NCBI GenBank assembly: GCA_033807775.1
Contig: CM066318.1
Location: 82,091,379 to 82,155,378 of the forward strand
Reading direction: 5' to 3'
Source: Saussurea involucrata
Lineage: Eukaryota; Streptophyta; Magnoliopsida; Asterales; Asteraceae
Length of the DNA: 64,000 bases
Position numbers and translations under genes: made by a program. The notes below the pieces were generated by a model. It was given only the letters and a program-made list of their open reading frames with translations, did not search any database and was not told the origin of the DNA. Below, piece after piece: positions 10,852 to 21,024 of the stretch. Each line of letters opens with the position of its first letter. The first letter of the stretch is position 1.

Positions 10852-10919
10852 ATCCATCCCCCTTGGGAGCCCAGCGTCCTCGCTGGCACACCAGTCTGGT
10901 TCCCGGCTCTGATACCACT

Positions 10920-12489
10920 TGTAACAACCCAAAAACTTAACATGCATTAATATAAAGATAAAAGCCAAAGACTGGGTTCAATTACATAACTTCCCAAAAT
11001 AAACAACAACAATGTTTAACAGAGTCTTTCAAAATTTGCAGCGGAAATACTAATCCACATCCGAGCGTCTATCTAAAAAGAAGTATCAGTGATCTAAGCT
11101 AAGACCATCGTCTCTTACAGCTTCAGGCCTTCTCTTTCCCTTTACTGGAAGAAACTCTGCTAACCTGATTCCCTGAAAAGGTTTTAGATTTTGAAAGCGA
11201 GGGTTAGACCGCGAGGGTTAGACCGCGAGGTCTAGTGAAAACCCTCTTAAAACAGTTTAACATGATAAAACATAATAACCTTTATTCAAAACTGCCACAC
11301 ATAGGTATTTGCACAGTGGTCTCCACGACTATCACCTTAACGGATAGTTCACAATCGGGTCCCCCAGTAGATCCCCATGGCCCCCTCGTAGATGCCCATA
11401 CCCGGATGCACCAGAAACAGATTCTAGGCATCCAGTCTACCACTCCAAGAATCCCGAGGATTCAAGGTACAACTTAGCCCCACTGTGCAACCCGACTCCG
11501 CATACAAGTATATTAACATGAAAGTGAAATATACCACGAATATGCAAGACAACAATTTTGAAGGTTAAAGAACAAACTTCCTCATGTGATCATACGAAAT
11601 TTACATCCCAATATCAATATTTATGAAAGACATGCTAAAATGATTTTTCTCATAAAAGTAGGGATTAGGGAACTCACCTGATTACGAAGGTTGGAAATAC
11701 CCGAGTCTCACTTCTAGACTACCCGAAACGCACCTAAACCAACAAGCAGCTTAAGGCCAGACAACTCTATTCGGACACACCATTGGACTCACACTTTTTC
11801 GGAAGTTCCTAGATTCCGGACAACTATCGAAATCCGAAAACTGACCAAATCCGGAACCATCGAATCCGGAATCCCAAATCCGGAACTCCCGAATACGGAA
11901 CCCCAATCCGGACTTCCGAATCCGGAACTCCCCAAATCCGGAACTCCCCAAATCCGGAACTAGACGATTTCTGAACTGACGAACCAAAATCCCCAAACTC
12001 CTCTCAATTCGACCAAATCTAGAGTTCTTGCTACAAACACTTTTACATACAATGCTAAGATTACCCTCTTAACCTTGCACACTCATACGATCAATGATTC
12101 AACCATTTATCGACCCAAAGGAGAGGTGAATCACCAATTTCATTCTTACAAAAAAATGCACAGTGAAAGGAAGATGAAGGAATCACTTGGATTTCTCAAA
12201 CTCTTACAAATAATGGAAACCGATTCAAGCAGTAAGATAGAAGAGATATCACCAAAAACAAGGATTACCTTTGAAGGAATTTGCCAGAAATCGACTTCAC
12301 CCTGATGCTTTCATCCTTCTCCCAGATTCCAGCCGCCACAAGTAGTAATAAAATGGCTCCTAGGGATTTCCACCCTATTTATACCTTTCAAAATATTTCT
12401 TCCAAGCCCCCAAGCTTTCTCATTATCTTTCTTTGCCACGATTCTTTTAAATTTTATCTTTTGAAGACAAAACCAACATGGTTGTTACA
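10920..12489 (-). repeat. Gypsy-type LTR related to the LTR of element E
   Basis: Its ends are TGTAACA and TGTTACA. On the minus strand it has a TATA box (TATAAATA) at 12383-12376. It has an array of TCCGGA words at 11815-11960 and a GGTCTAACCCTC block near its 3' end that also occurs in the LTRs of element E. Overall it is strongly diverged from them, so it belongs to a different subfamily. Confidence 0.7.
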
Positions 12490-13756
12490 AACCCTGAGAA
12501 CTAGTGCATCATGTCTATTTCATATGATTTTTTTTGCATTTAAGACTAGGATTTGGATTATTAATTAATATATATTTGTTTCACAATGTGTTTGGTTCAC
12601 ATATACTCGGTTCACAATGCGTACATTTTTTATGTATTTTTTAAACAAAAAGTACATGTAAAAAGTTTCACATTTTGAAACAAATACGTATGAAACAATC
12701 ACATTGTGAAACAAATATATGTTAACTAATACATTAAATACTACCCTTATGAGAAAAAATCATGCAAAACAAAACCTTAAGGTAGAAGTTTTCACAGATA
12801 TCATAAATTTTGAAGTTCTCAAGTAATTAAGCCTTTATATAGATACTAAAAGCATACTTGCGCCATGGAGTGCGAAACATGTGGATTTTAATGTTTCACT
12901 CTATTTTTTTTCTTTTTTTGCTTTTGTCAAATTTTTGATATGATTTTTTTTTGTAGTTTTGAGAAAGCGATAATGTTTTCTTTTATAAACTTGTTTAGTT
13001 TATTTATTTACTTTAATTTAATTTACGTATAATAATGATACTATTTATTTTATGTTTAGTAATATAATGGTTTTTATAAAAGATAATAATTAAGTATTCT
13101 TGTAGACTTCAATAATTATCTTGTTATATTTTAGATTTTTGATATTTAAAATGATATGTTTATCATGTATTTGATTATTTATATCGGTTCATTACGAATT
13201 CAAATATGTACTTACACAGTTCATTTACTCATACATCATTACTTGTAATCTTAAATTTTAAGTAATATGCATTAATAAACATTACTTCATGTATAAAAAT
13301 TTGTTTTTAATAGTTTTTATCAAATATTTTATAATATAATATAAATACAGGTTTATTAAAATAAGAATTAACCATAACAACTTACATTTCATTGTAATGC
13401 AATTTCTTCTATATAATCAATCGTAGTTCATCCAATGGCTCGTCAAGGATGGAAACTATAACGTAAGACATCTAATCTTAGATAGAACAAAATGTTTTAG
13501 TTGCTAATTAAGGAATATATTAATTTATCTATTATTAAATTTTGAAAAAAATACGAGTGGTTGTATGATAGGGAAATATGGCTAATATTAAAAATCTTGA
13601 TGAACAACAAACATATTCAAAGGCTAAACACAAGGTCAACCTCATGCAATTGGTTGGCTTGTTTTGTTGTTTTCTAATTAATTGCTGTTACATAATATGC
13701 TGATCTATAAAAGTAGAAATCCCAATGTGAACTTCTACAATTTATTATAGGACTAC
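12490..13756. other. AT-rich non-coding DNA
   Basis: Very AT-rich, with no long ORF, no clear terminal repeats and no RNA gene that I can recognise. A few TTTCACAATGTG/CACATTGTGAAAC inverted words occur between 12580 and 12720. Confidence 0.6.
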
Positions 13757-14041
13757 GGGGTTGTTTGCCAGTTGCTGAATGGTTTAGTATAGAATAATTA
13801 AGTGGTCAGAATGATTAAGAGGCTTTTATGATATAGTGCAAAATGAAATATGGTTATTTGATAATTGTTTAGAATGAAATCACTGTGCTGAATGGTTAAG
13901 GGAGTCTCAGGATGCTAAATCATTAAGAGGGTTTTAGAACCATTAAGAGGCAAACATTTTTTTTTGCCAAACAGGGTTTACCTCTTAGCGATTCAGAGGT
14001 TGCCTCTTAATCGAACCATTAAGAGGTAAACAAACAGCCCC
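13757..14041. mobile_element. MITE (285 bp)
   Basis: Terminal inverted repeats GGGGTTGTTTG at the left and its near complement CAAACAGCCCC at the right. It is flanked by TAC on both sides (13754-13756 and 14042-14044). The internal words CATTAAGAGG and CCTCTTAA repeat in both orientations. The 3-bp duplication and GGGG-TGTTTG termini suggest a PIF/Harbinger (Tourist-like) MITE. Confidence 0.65.
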
Positions 14042-14044
14042 TAC

Positions 14045-15072
14045 ATTGTGTTTAACCTATCTATCCCATTCAGCAGTTTATGATACAGAGAAGTGATATC
14101 TAATGAAGTAGCAAATTGTAAAATCTCTCCTTTAATTATTTTTTAAATTGAATTAAAATGAACCAATATATTTTGCTTTCATTTTTAGTTTTAGAGTATT
14201 ATTCAAAACTTGGTATACCATCTGCAACCATGTGAAGCATTTTTTTTATTCGACATTCAGTGGCGGATCCAGAAATTTTTGGGATGAGGTCGGAATTTAA
14301 ATAAGATAATATTGTGTGAATCATTAATTACCATCATTGTCCGTTGCAAAATAATGTTGACATTTTTCTTTTCAGAAATATTTTCTTATTTACTAGTGAA
14401 TTAATATAACAATTTCTTTTTGGAACATCTTCTCGTTTTTCCAGTGAAATAGTAAAACAATTAATATTTAGCCCAAAACAATTAAAAATAAATATTTTAA
14501 TTAAATTAAATGTAATCTATTTTTTATATTAATGATGGAGTTATTTTTTTTAGAGATTGTGATGTAGTATTGTAGTATGTTAGTAGTATGGCTTAATGGT
14601 TATTTTTAATGTGAACGTGTTTATAAAGTTAGTTAATTTTATAAAGTTTAAAGAGTTTTAAGAAATTGTATGTATGGAGTAATACTAACAAATTTGAAAT
14701 TTAAGGGTAAACATAATACTAAGTTAAGTAATTAGCTTATACTTTTATGTAATAGTTTATAATATGTTGTAACTAAATATATATAGATAATTATACATAA
14801 AATAACATTAAAATCAAATAAAATAATAAATATATTTATGCTAATAACATTTGAAAAAAATTATAAGTATATGTAAGTCAACCAAAGGGCAAAGACGTGC
14901 GTGGAAGGTTGAAACACTTTTTATTGATTGATGATTTTGATTGGAATTATACTGAAATTGGGGTTCCAAGTGAAAATTGGGGGTCAAAACAACAAAATAT
15001 GTTTATAAACCATCAAACGTTATTATATAAAATTGGTTCTTTAGGGACTTTATGGGGGTCACTTATTTAAAG
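14045..15072. other. AT-rich non-coding DNA
   Basis: No coding sequence. A GTGGCGGATCCAGAAATTTTT-like segment near 14267 resembles one end of a dispersed plant repeat, but no matching second end is seen. Confidence 0.5.
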
Positions 15073-15229
15073 GATGCATCTAGGGCTGTAAACGAACCGA
15101 ACGTTCAACGAACCGTTCGTGAACTGTTCTGCGGGAAGTTCGTTTATGTTCGTTTATTTAATAAATGAACGAATATGAACACGTTTTTTTGTTTGTTTAG
15201 TTAAATGAACGAACATGAACAATGATCTC

Positions 15230-15938
15230 TGTTGGGAACTGAAGATATGTTAAGTATGGTTAGTACTGCCAAGACAATTTTACTACTGCCAGTTCTTCGT
15301 TACTACTGCTAGTCAAGGTTACTACTGCTAGAAGAAGTTACTACTGCTAGAAGAAGTTACTACTGCTAGAAGAAGTTACTACTGCTAGACATGGTTAGTA
15401 CTGCTGAGCTGGGTTACTACTGCTTGAAGACTGTGAAGGTTAATACTGCTGAAGGTTCGTTAATGCTGCTGAGCCAAATCATTGTTAATACTGCTGACTT
15501 GATAAGTTTGGGATGCGATACTTTTGGAGACAAAGAAGGAATTGATCAAGATATGTTTAACGAAGATTCAGAAGATCAATTTACTTTTGATAGTTATCTT
15601 GTAATTACTTTTGTATAAATAGTATTGATAGATAGCTATTAGAAAACACAAAAGATACAAGATACACGATATAGAGAACAATTATTCAAAAAGTTGTTTA
15701 GCTATTCAGAGAAAATCAACCTCAAGATCATAGATCCTATTTCTAGAGAAGTAGAAGTCGTCTTGTTGAGCCTGTTCAACAAGATTGAGGTTTGGTGTAA
15801 AGCTTGTAATACAGTTTGATATATACAGTGTGTTGAATTCTATTGATTGTTCTTTAATTGATTTAGAGTTCTATTCCGCAAGATTCTCTAAATTCTGTTT
15901 CTAAGAAGTTTAATTCTTGTTAAGAATCGATCCTGACA
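15230..15938 (+). repeat. 5' LTR of copia element A
   Basis: TGTTGGGAAC to CCTGACA. The first third is made of 18-19 bp units containing TTACTACTGCTAG or TTAATACTGCTG. A TATA box TATAAATA lies at 15614-15621, making this the probable promoter. The open stretch 15391-15618 recurs in the other LTR and is not a gene. Confidence 0.95.
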
Positions 15939-15940
15939 AG

Positions 15941-15953
15941 TGGTATCAGAGCA
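15941..15953 (+). other. Primer binding site of element A, initiator-Met type
   Basis: TGGTATCAGAGCA starts two bases after the 5' LTR. Confidence 0.92.
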
Positions 15954-15970
15954 TTGGTATCTTAGAAGCT

Positions 15971-16945
15971 ATGGACAATTCAATGGATTCTCACAGTACT
16001 CTTGTTTCAAAGGTTCCCATGCTCAAACCCAATGAATTTGACATGTGGAAACTGAGAATCAAGCAGTACATTCTTCTTACTGATTGTGCAATATGGGACA
16101 TCATAGAAAATGGCCCATGTAATGAAGGAAAGATTGGAGCAGATGGAAAGAGACCTCCTCCCAAGACAGATGCTGAAAAGAAAGTTAGACAAACAGAGAT
16201 GAAGGCCTTAAGCACTCTGCTTTTGGCTATTCCTAATGAGTACCAACATCAATTCCAACACTGCACAGATGCACAGATGTTGTGGAATGCTCTGGAGAAA
16301 AGATTTACTGGCACAAAGAGCACAAAGAGAAATCAAAAGGCTATTCTCAGGCAACAATATGAGAACTTCATGTCTGCAAAGAATGAGTCTATGACTCAAA
16401 CTTTTGACAGATTTAACAAGTTGATTGGAGAATTAGCAACTGTGGGTGTACACATGGATGCTGATGATGTCAATAGAAAGTTCCTTAGATCATTGGGAGA
16501 AGAATGGACCATGTACACAGTCTCATTCAGACAGAATGACCAATTGGAGGACAAAGAGCTAGATGACCTCTACAATGATCTGAGAGTATTTGAGGCTGAA
16601 GTTGAAGCCAAGAAAAGGCCATCTGGATTTGTTTATAATTCTGCTTTATTATCTTCATCCTCTGATAATGCTGCTAATCCTGATTCTGTTAATACTGCTA
16701 CCTCTGTTAGTACTGCTGATACTGCTGCTAAAAATACTGCTGCTCCCAGTATTAGTACTGCTAGCACTGTTAGTACTTCTGAGGTTAATACTGCTGCTTG
16801 TACTGCTACACCAATAATTTTGACAAAGTACTCCAGTACTGCAGTACCTAAATTTGAAAATCTCATCAAAACCAAGTGCAAGTACTTTGATGAGCAAGGG
16901 AGACCCAAGACCACTTCGGCTTGGGTTCCCAATAAAACTAACTGA
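15971..16945 (+). CDS. gag: Gag of copia element A, without zinc knuckle
   Basis: A 324-residue nucleocapsid/capsid-type protein that should form the element's particles. ATG 15971 lies 17 bases after the primer site and the frame is intact. Residues about 10-230 are the conserved copia gag region (W-K-L-R-I-K-Q-Y near residue 25, M-L-W-N-A-L-E near 105, Y-E-N-F-M near 130). Residues about 225-285 are an N-T-A/S-T-A repeat encoded by TTAATACTGCT-like words. There is no C-C-H-C zinc knuckle, which most copia Gags carry. The protein ends W-V-P-N-K-T-N, then TGA at 16943. Pol begins in another frame a few bases later. Confidence 0.92.
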   Translation: MDNSMDSHSTLVSKVPMLKPNEFDMWKLRIKQYILLTDCAIWDIIENGPCNEGKIGADGKRPPPKTDAEKKVRQTEMKALSTLLLAIPNEYQHQFQHCTDAQMLWNALEKRFTGTKSTKRNQKAILRQQYENFMSAKNESMTQTFDRFNKLIGELATVGVHMDADDVNRKFLRSLGEEWTMYTVSFRQNDQLEDKELDDLYNDLRVFEAEVEAKKRPSGFVYNSALLSSSSDNAANPDSVNTATSVSTADTAAKNTAAPSISTASTVSTSEVNTAACTATPIILTKYSSTAVPKFENLIKTKCKYFDEQGRPKTTSAWVPNKTN

Positions 16946-19900
16946 TTTATCTTGATGTGCAGGGCAACCAACAGCTCAAGGGGAAGAGCATTTGGCATGT
17001 TGATAGTGGTTGCTCCAGGCACATGACAGGTAACATGGCCTGCCTCAAAAATTTCAAAAAGATTGATGGAGGACATGTTGCATTTGGGGATAATCCTGCT
17101 GGTGGAAAGATAAGTGGTAAGGGTGATGTTTCAAAGGGTAAGATGACCTTTGAAGATGTGTACTATGTTGAACAATTGAGATACAACCTGTTAAGTGTAT
17201 CACAGGTTTGTGACAAGAAGCATAGCATATTGTTTACTGATTCTGAATGTATTATCCTTGCTCCTGGATACAAAGTGGTTGATGAAAACATGATACTTCT
17301 GAGAACTCCTAGGAAGGATAATGTTTATTGTTTAGATTTGGAAAGTGTATCATCTGATTCATCCCTAAATTGTTTAGTTTCAAAAGCTTCTTTGGATGAA
17401 TCATCACTTTGGCACAGAAGGATGTGTCACATGAACTTTAAAACAATGAATAAACTTGTTAAGAATAACCTTGTAAGGGGTTTGCCATCCAAAGTCTATT
17501 CATGTGATGATCATTGTGTTGTTTGTCTCAAAGGCAAACAACACAAAACTTCTCATAAGACCAAAGAGATAAACACTATCTCAAATCCTCTTCAACTGTT
17601 ACATATGGATCTGTTTGGTCCTACCAATGTGATGAGTATTGGCAAGAAATCATACTGCTTAGTTATTGTTGATGATTATTCTAGATTTACTTGGGTATAT
17701 TTTCTGAGAACTAAAGATGAGACAAGTGGACTGATCAAATCTTTTATTCTCAAAATTGAAAACCAATCAAATCAAAGAGTGAAAGTCATTAGATCAGATA
17801 ATGGAACTGAGTTTAAAAATTTTGATCTAAACACCTTTTGTGAAGAAAAAGGAATTGAGAGACAATACAGTGCTCCTAGGACTCCACAACAAAATGGTGT
17901 TGCTGAGAGAAGGAATAGGACATTGATTGAGGCTGCTAGATCTCTGTTAGCTGATTCAAAGTTACCAATTACTTTTTGGGCAGAAGCAGTTAATACTGCC
18001 TGCTATGTTCAAAACAGAGTTTTAGTTGTAAAGCCTAAAAACAAGACACCTTATGAGCTTTTCCATAAAAGGAAACCATATATTGGATTTTTCAAACCAT
18101 TTGGATGTCCTTGTACTATTCTCAATACCAAATCTCACTTAGGCAAGTTTGATAGCAAAGCAGATGATGGTTTTCTTGTTGGGTATTCATCTCAAAGTAA
18201 GGCCTACAGAGTTTTTATTACCTCTTCTAGAATAATTGAAGAAAGTGACAATGTCAAATGCAATGAGAACACACCAAATCCTATTGGTTCAGGTCCTAAT
18301 TGGCTATTTGACATTGATTCACTCACTAATTCTTTGGGTTTCAGTAGTGATGTATATGCAGGACAAAGGGATACACCAACATCAAAACACAGAATTCAAT
18401 CTGTGATATTTCCAATCCCTTCCATTGATCCTGTTGAATTCTGTGAACACCATGAGGAGACTGAACCTATTCAGAATGAAGAAGAGAGGAGAGCAGAGGA
18501 AAATCAGTCTTCAGGTCCAAATTCCAGAGAATCTGAGGTGACTGAAGAAGCAGAAACAAATCCAGAATTAAATGAGTCAAATCTGGATGAGAACATACAA
18601 GAGGAAGCTGGTCATCCAACAAGAACTCAGAAAAATCATCCTCCTGAGTTGGTGATTGGAGATATTGCATCTCCCATGATGACTAGAAAGCAAAGCAGAC
18701 TCCAAGAGTTGCAAGAGCAGCAAAATACAGTTAACACTGTTCTTACTTGCTTTCTGTCCCAGATTGAGCCCAAAAAGGCTTATGATGCTATGAAAGACCC
18801 AAGCTGGATAGAGGCAATGCAAGAGGAGTTGCTACAGTTCAAATTACAGGATGTTTGGGACTTGGTAGACCTTCCAAAAGGTCATAGAGCAATTGGCACC
18901 AAGTGGATTTTTAGGAACAAGAAGGATGACAGAGGGATTGTGATCAGAAACAAAGCTAGACTGGTTGCACAAGGGTACACTCAGGAAGAAGGAATAGATT
19001 ATGAGGAAGTCTTTGCTCCTGTGGAAAGGATTGAAGCAATCAGGTTATTTCTAGCCTATGCCTCATACATGAAGTTCAAAGTGTACCAAATGGATGTCAA
19101 AAGTGCATTTCTGTATGGAAGTATTGAGGAAGAAGTATATGTCTGTCAACCCCCTGGATTTGAGAATCCATTGCACCCTGACAGAGTATACAAGCTGAAG
19201 AAGGCTCTCTATGGTTTGCATCAAGCCCCAAGAGCATGGTATGACACTCTGTCTACCTATCTCTTGAAAAATGAATTTGAAAGAGGAATAATTGACAAGA
19301 CCCTGTTTATCAAGAGGAGAAAGAGAGGTACTTTACTTGTTCAGATCTATGTGGATGACATCATCTTTGGATCCACCAATGATCAAATGTGTAAAGAGTT
19401 TGAAGAATTGATGCACAAAAGCTTCAAGATGAGTTCCATGGGAGAACTTACATTCTTTCTTGGGCTTCAGGTAAAACAGAGGAAAGATGGGATTTTTATT
19501 AGCCAATCCAAGTATGTGAAAGACATCCTGGACAAGTTTGGTTTATCAGACTCAAAGCCAGCAAGCACTCCAATGGAAACACATAAACAGATCACTGCAG
19601 ATCTTGAGGGGGAGGATGTGGATGTCCATCATTACAGATCAATGATTGGATCTCTCATGTATCTCACAGCCTCTAGACCAGATATTATGTTTTCAGTCTG
19701 TGTTTGTGCCAGATTTCAGGTTTCTCCTAAGCAATCACACCTTCATGCTGTCAAGAGAATATTCAGATACTTAAAAGGGCAACCTAGATTAGGTCTCTGG
19801 TATCCTCATGAATCCTCTTTTGACTTGCTTGCATATTCAGATAGTGATTTGGGTGGAGCCAACATGGATAGGAAGTATACTTCAGGTGGATGTCAGTTTT

Positions 19901-20291
19901 TGGGTACAAGACTAGTATCTTGGCAGTGTAAGAAACAAACCACAGTGTCCTTATCTACCACAGAGGCTGAGTACATAGCTGCTGCAAGCTGCTGCTCTCA
20001 GGTTCTATGGATCAGAATCAGATGTTGGACTATGGGGTAACATTTCTTCACACTCCAATCTTCATTGATAACAACAGTGCTATTAGCATTGTTAATAATC
20101 CAGTCAAACACTCAAAAACAAAGCATATAGAGATAAGGTATCACTTTATAAGAGATTGCAATGAAAAGAAATTAATTCAGGTTGCTAAAGTTCATACAAA
20201 TGACCAGTTTGCTGATCTATTCACAAAAGCTTTTGATGTGGGTAGATTCACCTTCTTGGTAACAAGTGTGGGCATGATCAACCTAGAATAA
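16942..20291 (+). pseudogene. pol: Pol of copia element A: protease, integrase, RT, RNase H; one frameshift
   Basis: Nearly intact polyprotein. Protease D-S-G-C-S-R-H-M near 17000. Integrase H-H-C-C zinc region at 17410-17535, then the full catalytic triad D (17608), D (17797) and E (17905) with 35 residues between the last two. RT Y-V-D-D at 19348. RNase H at 19830-20270, ending F-A-D-L-F-T-K-A. A one-base loss near 20010 (between W-I and N-Q-M) moves the last 90 codons, 20007-20291, into another frame. The frame opens at 16942 after an upstream TAA, so entry from gag needs splicing or a frame change. No start codon is seen at the head. Confidence 0.93.
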
Positions 20292-21024
20292 ATTTATGAC
20301 TTTCTGTTTTTATACCTGTATTTCTTCATATATTTGGTGCTACTAACTTTCTTTCTCAGGATCCTCTGTTTCCCTCAGGTTACCAAGTGCAGAAAAGTGT
20401 AAGTGTAGTTACTACTGCCCGAGCAGCGTTACTACTGCTAGTGCAAAGTTACTACTGCCTGTGTTCTAGTAGTTAATACTGCTTGTGCAGTTAATACTGC
20501 TTGTGTAGTTAATACTGCTTGTGCAGTTAATACTGCTTGTGTAGTTAATACTGCTCAGAAGTTAATACTGCTTGTGTAGTTAATACTGCTTTGCAGTTAA
20601 TACTGATCAGTAGTTAATACTGCTAGTGCCCAGTTAATACTGCTCAGTAGTTAATACTGCTAGTGCAGTTAATACTGCTAGTGCAGTTAATACTGCTAGG
20701 TAGTTAATACTGCTAGGTAGTTAATACTGCTTGGTAGTTAATACTGCTCGGTAGTTAATACTGCTCGGTAGTTAATACTGCTAGGTAGTTAATACTGCTT
20801 GGTAGTTAATACTGCTGTGTAGTTAATACTGCCTTGCAGTTAATACTGCTCAGTAATTAATACTACTTATGTCGTTAATACTGCTTTTGATAATCTAGGG
20901 CATATAAATACCCCTGTTTGCCCGCCAAAGTTCATAACGACTCTTCGCATTTACCTCTTCTCTCTCGTTCTAACCTAGTCTCCCCAGAATCTTTGTGTTT
21001 TTCTTTCAAGAATCCTCAGGAATC
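20292..21024 (+). repeat. Spacer of element A with TTAATACTGCT tandem array
   Basis: From about 20405 to 20885 roughly two dozen imperfect units of 16-19 bp carry the core GTTAATACTGCT with a variable TTGTGCA, CAGTA or AGGTA linker. The remainder (20890-21024) is a non-repetitive leader to the extra ORF. The same core word occurs in the LTR, in gag and in the extra ORF of this element. Confidence 0.93.

Larger units (their letters stand above)
10702..12489 (-). mobile_element. Chimeric LTR element: gypsy-type LTR joined to TRIM primer site, internal region and 3' LTR
   Basis: Read on the minus strand: a 1,570-bp LTR (12489 to 10920), two bases, an initiator-Met primer site (10917-10906), about 54 bp of internal sequence ending in the purine tract AAGGGGGATGGAT, then a 150-bp LTR (10851 to 10702). 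The short LTR and internal region have the layout of a TRIM (terminal-repeat retrotransposon in miniature). The long LTR resembles that of element E instead. The flanks AATCC (10697-10701) and AACCC (12490-12494) match at 4 of 5 bases, as for an old target duplication. No coding capacity. Confidence 0.6.

Noticed and set aside
14260..15072. Transposon starting at the GTGGCGGATCC motif
   Set aside because: Only one possible end is visible; no inverted partner and no target duplication found.
16590..16817. Leucine-rich ORF
   Set aside because: A frame-shifted shadow of the N-T-A repeat region of gag in element A.
20405..20885. Regular short repeats resembling a CRISPR array
   Set aside because: Units are 16-19 bp with short variable linkers, no spacers of constant length, in a plant retrotransposon.
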